In this document: positions 58,859-64,000 of the stretch, piece after piece | How the letters are laid out: every line of letters begins with the position of its first letter | Position numbering within the stretch: the stretch's first letter is position 1 | NCBI RefSeq assembly: GCF_037543845.1 | Contig: NZ_JBBIFX010000001.1 | Coordinates: 558,001-622,000, forward strand | Direction of reading: 5' to 3' | DNA: 64,000 nt | From: Gymnodinialimonas ulvae | Lineage (GTDB): Bacteria; Pseudomonadota; Alphaproteobacteria; Rhodobacterales; Rhodobacteraceae | The notes under the pieces: model-generated | What the model was told of the DNA's origin: nothing | What the model saw: the letters and a program-made list of their open reading frames with translations, nothing else | Database searches by the model: none | Position numbers and translations under genes: made by a program

Positions 58859-59335
58859 TCAGGCCGCGCGCCTGGCGGCGGCGACCCAGATCGCCATCAG
58901 TACAAGACAGGCCAGACCATTCCATGATGCCATGCTGAGGCCGAAAACCTCCCACGCGACCTCGTTGCACAAGACAAGTTGCGGGCCGGAGGTCGTGTCG
59001 AACAATTCCTCGACGCTGAGCGATCCGAGGTCTTGCGCGGCGGAGGCGCCGCAGACCTGTGGCCCGTCCCACCATGCGCGCTCCACGCCCGTGTGCAGCA
59101 GGGCAAGGCCCGCGCCGACCAGGGCGCTGCCCGCGCCGAGCCATGCGATAATGGCTTTGGGGAAAACGAGGCCAACGGCGGCCAGCGCAATCGCCACGCG
59201 ATGCGGCCAGCGTTGCCACAGGCACATCACGCACGGCAGCAGGCCTTCGACATATTGGAAATAGAGCGCCCCCAAAAACAGCGCGAGCGAGCCCGCGCCT
59301 GCCAGTGCCATCAGGTGTCGGCGGGTGAGTGTCAT
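58859..59335 (-). CDS. dsbB: Disulfide bond formation protein B
   Basis: A 158-residue four-helix quinone-linked oxidase that reoxidises DsbA. The first periplasmic loop carries C35/C38 (LLPCVMCLWQRWPH) and the second carries the pair in PQVCGAS and LVLCNEVAW. Length is normal for alphaproteobacterial DsbB. It is convergent with the Lrp-type gene (14 bp) and lies 25 bp downstream of the exoD-like gene on the same strand. Confidence 0.93.
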   Translation of the reverse strand: MTLTRRHLMALAGAGSLALFLGALYFQYVEGLLPCVMCLWQRWPHRVAIALAAVGLVFPKAIIAWLGAGSALVGAGLALLHTGVERAWWDGPQVCGASAAQDLGSLSVEELFDTTSGPQLVLCNEVAWEVFGLSMASWNGLACLVLMAIWVAAARRAA

Positions 59336-59360
59336 TGTCCGGCCATCGCGTGCTTCGCTC

Positions 59361-59975
59361 TCAAAACCCGATCCAGCCCCGGACGACGCTGATCAAGGAC
59401 GCGCCTGCAAAAACCAGCGACGCAATCCATGCGGTGCCGAGGATCGCCCCCAGGATCACGAGGATCCCATCGCGTTGCAACAAGCCCATGGCCACCACAA
59501 CCACTGCAAAGCCCGGCACGGTGTTGGTCAACGGGATCGGCAACAGGATGGAGGCGCTGAACACAACAAGCGCGACGCCCACGGCCCGATCAAGCGGCTT
59601 GCGGGTCAGCGCCACAAGGCGCGGTTTGCTGATCGCTTCGATACGGCGCAGCCAGGGGCCGGCGCGGCTGGCGAGGTTGGCAAGGCTTTCGCTTGATACG
59701 GTACGGTTGCCCAGACGTGCGGGCAGCCACGGCGCGCTGCGCCCGATCAGGATTTGCGCGGAGATGAACATCAACGGCAGCGCCACAACCTGCGGAACCC
59801 CGTAGAGGAACGGGATACAGCAGGGCAGAGCGAGCACCAGAAGGAACAGGCCGAATGCGCGCTCGTGCAATTGCTCAAGGATCCAGAACAGCGTCACAGC
59901 CTCGCCCTCGGCGTCCTGCGCGAGATCGCTCAAGCGCTGGGAAATCGCGCGCGCTTCATCGGGTTGGGCCGTCAT
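59361..59975 (-). CDS. exoD: Exopolysaccharide synthesis protein ExoD-like
   Basis: A 204-residue membrane protein of the ExoD family: ALPCCIPFLYGVPQVVALPL in the first half, then PLPLTNTVPGF-type (LLPIPLTNTVPGFAVVVVAM) and a C-terminal GAILGTAWIASLVFAGAS. ExoD was named from Sinorhizobium exopolysaccharide and alkali-tolerance mutants; the molecular role is not known. It is upstream of dsbB on the same strand. Confidence 0.9.
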   Translation of the reverse strand: MTAQPDEARAISQRLSDLAQDAEGEAVTLFWILEQLHERAFGLFLLVLALPCCIPFLYGVPQVVALPLMFISAQILIGRSAPWLPARLGNRTVSSESLANLASRAGPWLRRIEAISKPRLVALTRKPLDRAVGVALVVFSASILLPIPLTNTVPGFAVVVVAMGLLQRDGILVILGAILGTAWIASLVFAGASLISVVRGWIGF

Positions 59976-60151
59976 GCCGTGTCGTCTCCTGTGCGGGGCG
60001 TGGACCGGAATGGGCCAGAACCGTTCGGCGCACCGCGTAGCAAATCCAGCCGCCGCCGACCAGCGTGCGGAACGGCAAATGTGCGAGGGCGTCTTCGGCG
60101 TGAATTTGGACTGGACGGCTTGGGGCGGCTTCGCTAGTCAGGCCCACGTTG

Positions 60152-60236
60152 GCCCGAGTGGCGGAATTGGTAGACGCAGGGGATTCAAAATCCCCCGCCG
60201 CAAGGCTTGTCGGTTCGAGTCCGACCTCGGGTACCA
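60152..60236 (+). tRNA. tRNA-Leu (anticodon CAA)
   Basis: An 85-base class II tRNA with a long variable arm. The acceptor GCCCGAG pairs with CTCGGGT (one G-U pair). The anticodon stem GGGGA/TCCCC holds the loop TTCAAAA, and the T arm has GGTTCGAGTCC. CCA is encoded. It decodes UUG. Confidence 0.96.
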
Positions 60237-61004
60237 GCCCTCCGTAAATATGACATGCGAGATCTGTCTTTGCCCTTTTGGGGCACCGGCATTCGCGGGC
60301 AATGCCGATTCGTCCCAATTCCGGTTCGGAACGTGGTGCAGGGCTGTTTGAGGTTGTCGATGCGCGGCCAAATCGGACCATTTCATTTGTGACTTTTTCA
60401 AGAAGTCACGACAAACTGTTTCCAGGGTCAACGCGATTGATTGTCCTCATTTGCGGGACAATGCCCCTTGCGCACAAAAACGCAGCTTCCGCAAAACCTC
60501 AATCGCGCGCAACGTAGACAGGTGGGAGGCGCCTTCCGGTCTATGGCACGGGTCCGCCCTTGGTGCCGATCCCGAAACAATCGGCCATGCCGTGGCCCTG
60601 CCACCGGGCCAGGTTCGACGGGTTTTTGCCCCATTTCTGACGCATAGGACGAAAATTTTTCTTCAATTGTGCCGAGTTTCCGGTATCCCTTGGTCAGCCC
60701 CACTGGGGGGCGATGTCTGCAAATAGGCCACGGGGGCGGCCGCACACGGTTGATCGCACAAGTGTACGTGCGAGAGAGGTGTTGCCGTTGTATCCGGGCC
60801 CGTATGGCCCACACGAGTAACGAGTATTTCACGCCCTTCTCGGGTGTGTAACGGCTGCCTGTTGCGGATCTGTGCTCCGCCCTCTCTTCCTAGTCTGGAT
60901 CACGTCTGCGGTCGCCCTCAAGCTTGGGTGCCGTCGCCATCAGCGGGTCTTTGTTCTGCGCCTGTGCGCGCGTCGATCTCGGGTCGGCCCAAGGAGTGTG
61001 CGAG
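60237..61004. other. Long intergenic region (768 bp) before the RTX gene
   Basis: No ORF here has coding character. Two perfect hairpins are visible: GTGACTT/AAGTCAC at 60389-60409 and ATTGTCC/GGACAAT at 60440-60462. An A/T-rich patch (GAAAATTTTTCTTCAATTG) lies near 60650-60668. AAGGAG at 60991-60996 is the ribosome-binding site of the RTX gene. The length suggests a complex promoter or an untranslated leader. Confidence 0.6.
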
Positions 61005-64000
61005 ATGACATCCGTGATCGATTTCGACACATTCGCCCTGGGTGGCGCGGCCAGCACGGTGTTGCGCAGTGACGGTATTCTTGTCGTAGCGTCGCGGGGC
61101 GCGGAGCAGGTGCTTGCGTTCGAGCGCGCTTGCAATGTGCAATCCATGGGCTTCCGCGATGTCGCGCAACCGGGGACGCTTCGGCTTTTTTCCGGCACCG
61201 GCGATCTGTTGGAGGCGCGCGATATCCTGGCGACCGGCGCCAATTCCGAAAGCACCGTTGTTCTGAACGCGACAAACGTGACCCGGGTCGAGGTTGCGTT
61301 GCCGGGCGCGGGCCGGATCACAACGCTTGAATTGGAAGCGACGGCGATTCCCCCCGATTTCATCGTGGAAGGCGGTTCGGGCGACGATCTGATTGATTCC
61401 GCCTATGACGGCGACCCGCAAGGCGACCGCATCGACGCGCGCGACAATGCCGACCGTACCAACGACGACGACGTCTTGGCCGGTGCGGGCGACGACACGG
61501 TCGATGGCGCTGCGGGGGATGATGTGCTCGACGGGATGACCGGCGATGACCTGATCCTTGGCGGGTCTGGCAGTGACGTGGGCCTCGGCGGGGCCGGGGA
61601 CGACACGCTTTTCGGTGACAGTGGCACACAGGACAATGGGGCGGTTCGGGAGGTATTTCAGTGGAGCCTCGGCCCTGCCGATGCGCGCGACTTCAGCCAG
61701 AATACCGGAAACGTCACGGTGGCCTTCTTTGAGGTGAACGGCGGCGCCAGCGACAACATCTCGACCGAGACGCAGTTGGTGGATGGGATCGACACGGGCG
61801 GCGCGCCGGCCGATGTGACCTCATCGCTCGACAGCGAGACGGGCGGGCAGGGCAATTCCGACACCTACACGCTCGATTTCTCTGATCCGGTCGAAAACAT
61901 GTCGTTCCGGATCAATGATGTCGATGGCGACGGCCTGGTGACCATTCGCGCATTCCATGCCGATGGCAGCCCCGTGGATGTGGCGTTGGTCGCAGGCTCG
62001 GACGTGACCCTGCGCGACACCGATGGGGACGGCCAGGTCGATACCGCCGATAGCGATGGCGGCTATTTGTCGGACACTGCGGAGGCCTATTCCGTCCTTG
62101 TGACGATCCCGGGCCCGGTGTCACGGCTCGAGCTGTTTCACACGCAGAACGGCCCCGGAAATTCGGGCATCAACGTGACCGATGTCTATTTCGACGTGCC
62201 CGGCGTGCTGCCGTTGGAGGGTGCGGGGGGCGACACGCTTCTGGGCGGGGACGGCGACGATGTGATCCGCGGCGAAGGGGGCAACGATAGCCTTCTTGGC
62301 GGTGCCGGGGCGGATGTGATCGACGGCGGGGCGGATGCCGACACGATCGTGGGCGGCACGGATGGCGACGTCGTGGATGGCGGTACGGGATCTTCCGCGC
62401 CGGGCGATGCAAATGACGACGATATTCTGGACCTGAGCGGCGACGGGCCGTTCCGGGTGATCAATGAGACACTGGACGCGGACGGCAATTCCACCTCCGG
62501 GACGGTTGAGTTTCTTGATGCGTCCAGCGGCGATGTGACCGGAACGCTGGCGTTCACGGAAATCGAGACGATTCTGGGCAATCGGATCGAAGACGGCGTC
62601 GAGGTTGTGGCCGCCGACAATGCCTTCACCCTGGACGAGGATGACCCGCCCGGCGGCGTGGAGGGCAACGTCCTGTCCAACGACAGCGCACCCGCCGATA
62701 CAACCCTTCGCGTAGTGTCGGTCAGCAACGGAACCGATACGGCCAGCGTGTCTGATCCCTTTGGCCGCCTTGGTCAGGGGATGGTGGTCAGCGGCGACAA
62801 TGGCGGTGTGATCCGGATCAACAATGGCGGCAACGTCCTGTTCAATGCCAATGGGGATTTCGAAGGCCTGGCCGGGGGCGAGAGCACGACGACCTCCGTC
62901 ACCTACACGATTTCCGATCGGGCAGGCAGCACGGATACCGCAACCGTCACCTTTACCGTCACTGGGGTAAACGACGCGCCCGATGCAGTGGATGACGGCG
63001 ATGTCACGGATTTCGAGACCGCAGTCGTGATTGACCTTTTGGCCAATGACACCGATCTGGATGGCGACACTTTGAGTGTGACGTCGGCCAGCGTGCCAAG
63101 TGTTCAGGGCTCCCTCGAAGACCTTGGCGGCGGGGCTTATCGGTTCACGCCTGCCGATGGGTTCGAGGGCGTTGCCGTTGTCTCCTACGCCATTTCGGAC
63201 GGCAATGGCGGCACCGATAATGCGGCCCACGTTGTGCAGGTCAACGCCGACCCCACGCCCGCCGATGGCATCGTCGATGGCGAGGATTTCGCCGAAACTA
63301 TGGGTCCGGGCTACAACGATGCGAACCTGCCAAGCGATGGTGGCGGCGATCAGATCGACGGCGACGACGGGCTGGATGATGTGATAGCTGGCAATGGTGG
63401 CGACGACACCATTGACGCCGGGCTTGGCGATGACGTCGTGCGGGGTGGCGACGGTGACGATCTGCTGCTTGGCGGGCAGGGGGCTGATCGCCTGGACGGC
63501 GGGGACGGTGACGATGTCTTCGATTTCGATGCGGGGCAGGACGGCGCCGGTGACACCATTGTCGGCGGGGAGGATGTTGATAGCGGAGATCGCGATAAGC
63601 TTGACCTGAGCGGTTCGGGGCCGCTTCGCGTGATCTTTGATGACAGCGTCGATCCAACCGGAACGCCGGGCGAAGCGGGGACGGTGATCTTCTACACCGA
63701 CACCACGCAGACCGAAGTAGCGGGCCGTCTAACGTTCCGCGAGATCGAAAATGTCGTGCCCTGCTTTACGCCCGGCGCGATGATTGCGACGCCACGGGGG
63801 GAGTTGCCGGTCGAAAACCTGCGCGTCGGCGACAAGGTGATTACCCGCGACAATGGCATTCAGGAGATCCGTTGGACCGGCAAGCGCACGCTGACCCGGA
63901 TGGAGCTGGCCGATCACCTCAACACAAAACCGATCTTCATCAAGGCGGGTGCCTTGGGTCAGGATCTTCCGGAACGTGACATGCTGGTCAGCCCGCAACA
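61005..64000 (+). CDS. RTX calcium-binding protein with C-terminal Hint domain (cut at right edge)
   Basis: The frame is open for 998 codons to the window end. There is no N-terminal signal peptide, as usual for type I secretion. Three RTX blocks with GGxGxDxxx nonapeptides lie at about 122-205 (e.g. GGSGDDLID), 405-465 and 780-840. Between them are a beta domain (about 210-400) and cadherin-like/Ig modules (DNAFTLDEDD..., VTGVNDAPDAVDD, LANDTDLDGD). From C920, CFTPGAMIATPRGELPVENL and RVGDKVITRDNG begin a Hint (Hedgehog/intein) domain, a self-splicing or self-cleaving fold frequent at the end of roseobacter RTX proteins. AAGGAG precedes the ATG. Confidence 0.92.
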   Translation, partial: MTSVIDFDTFALGGAASTVLRSDGILVVASRGAEQVLAFERACNVQSMGFRDVAQPGTLRLFSGTGDLLEARDILATGANSESTVVLNATNVTRVEVALPGAGRITTLELEATAIPPDFIVEGGSGDDLIDSAYDGDPQGDRIDARDNADRTNDDDVLAGAGDDTVDGAAGDDVLDGMTGDDLILGGSGSDVGLGGAGDDTLFGDSGTQDNGAVREVFQWSLGPADARDFSQNTGNVTVAFFEVNGGASDNISTETQLVDGIDTGGAPADVTSSLDSETGGQGNSDTYTLDFSDPVENMSFRINDVDGDGLVTIRAFHADGSPVDVALVAGSDVTLRDTDGDGQVDTADSDGGYLSDTAEAYSVLVTIPGPVSRLELFHTQNGPGNSGINVTDVYFDVPGVLPLEGAGGDTLLGGDGDDVIRGEGGNDSLLGGAGADVIDGGADADTIVGGTDGDVVDGGTGSSAPGDANDDDILDLSGDGPFRVINETLDADGNSTSGTVEFLDASSGDVTGTLAFTEIETILGNRIEDGVEVVAADNAFTLDEDDPPGGVEGNVLSNDSAPADTTLRVVSVSNGTDTASVSDPFGRLGQGMVVSGDNGGVIRINNGGNVLFNANGDFEGLAGGESTTTSVTYTISDRAGSTDTATVTFTVTGVNDAPDAVDDGDVTDFETAVVIDLLANDTDLDGDTLSVTSASVPSVQGSLEDLGGGAYRFTPADGFEGVAVVSYAISDGNGGTDNAAHVVQVNADPTPADGIVDGEDFAETMGPGYNDANLPSDGGGDQIDGDDGLDDVIAGNGGDDTIDAGLGDDVVRGGDGDDLLLGGQGADRLDGGDGDDVFDFDAGQDGAGDTIVGGEDVDSGDRDKLDLSGSGPLRVIFDDSVDPTGTPGEAGTVIFYTDTTQTEVAGRLTFREIENVVPCFTPGAMIATPRGELPVENLRVGDKVITRDNGIQEIRWTGKRTLTRMELADHLNTKPIFIKAGALGQDLPERDMLVSPQ

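Noticed and set aside
60428..60832. 134-codon minus-strand ORF in the gap before the RTX gene
   Set aside because: Arg/Pro-rich composition, no ribosome-binding site and no family resemblance.

Overview
The window is a GC-rich, gene-dense chromosomal segment of an alphaproteobacterium, almost certainly a member of the Rhodobacteraceae (Roseobacter group). The evidence is adjacent sciP and ctrA genes, an Usg-family protein, a VPLPA-type C-terminal sorting signal, a TAXI-type TRAP transporter with a fused permease, GTTC-N7-GTTC LexA boxes, and an RTX protein ending in a Hint domain. It reads as core chromosome plus lineage-specific surface genes. I see no phage, insertion sequence, integrase or CRISPR array. 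Both edges cut a large secreted-protein gene.

Region by region. 1-3452 (-): von Willebrand A protein with tandem 89-residue repeats, cut at base 1. 3.6-9.3 kb: MFS transporter, membrane protein, uvrA behind a LexA box, and a pair of overlapping membrane ORFs that look like one frame-broken gene. 9.3-12.3 kb: VPLPA-sorted protein, secreted esterase, cytochrome P450. 12.4-19.4 kb (-): TAXI-TRAP receptor and permease next to a DctB/DctD-like two-component system, with two dyad repeats between them. 19.5-28.1 kb: secreted PPC-like protein, tpiA, 2OG-Fe oxygenase, TfoX-like protein, luciferase-like monooxygenase, SufA- and SufT-like Fe-S proteins, methyltransferase, tgt and a membrane protein. 28.2-33 kb: lon with a heat-shock-type promoter candidate, a tiny exported protein, polysaccharide deacetylase, HU-like protein, tRNA-Val. 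33-40.8 kb: phosphatase, second tRNA-Val, pirin, GNAT/EamA pair, two identical tRNA-Asp genes, YrbL-like protein, mnmA. 40.9-47.1 kb: sciP, ctrA, ligA, recG and a 40-residue membrane peptide behind a second LexA box. 47.1-51.0 kb: NifU-like scaffold, hisI, gluQRS, methyltransferase, trmFO. 51.1-56.3 kb: DoxX-like proteins, gyrA, usg. 56.3-58.8 kb: ornithine cyclodeaminase and arginase opposite an Lrp-type regulator. 58.9-60.2 kb: dsbB, exoD, tRNA-Leu. 61.0-64.0 kb: RTX/Hint protein, cut by the right edge.

Linked functions. DNA repair and replication: uvrA, ligA, recG, gyrA, and possibly the SOS-linked peptide. tRNA modification: tgt and gluQRS act in sequence on tRNA-Asp, which is encoded twice here; mnmA and trmFO modify U34 and U54. 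Cell-cycle control: SciP and CtrA, with Lon as the protease that might act on such regulators. Arginine catabolism: arginase makes ornithine, which ornithine cyclodeaminase turns into proline, likely under the divergent Lrp-type regulator. The strongest lead for something undescribed is the 40-residue single-pass membrane peptide at 46832-46954. Its promoter region carries the same LexA box type, at nearly the same distance, as uvrA in this window.
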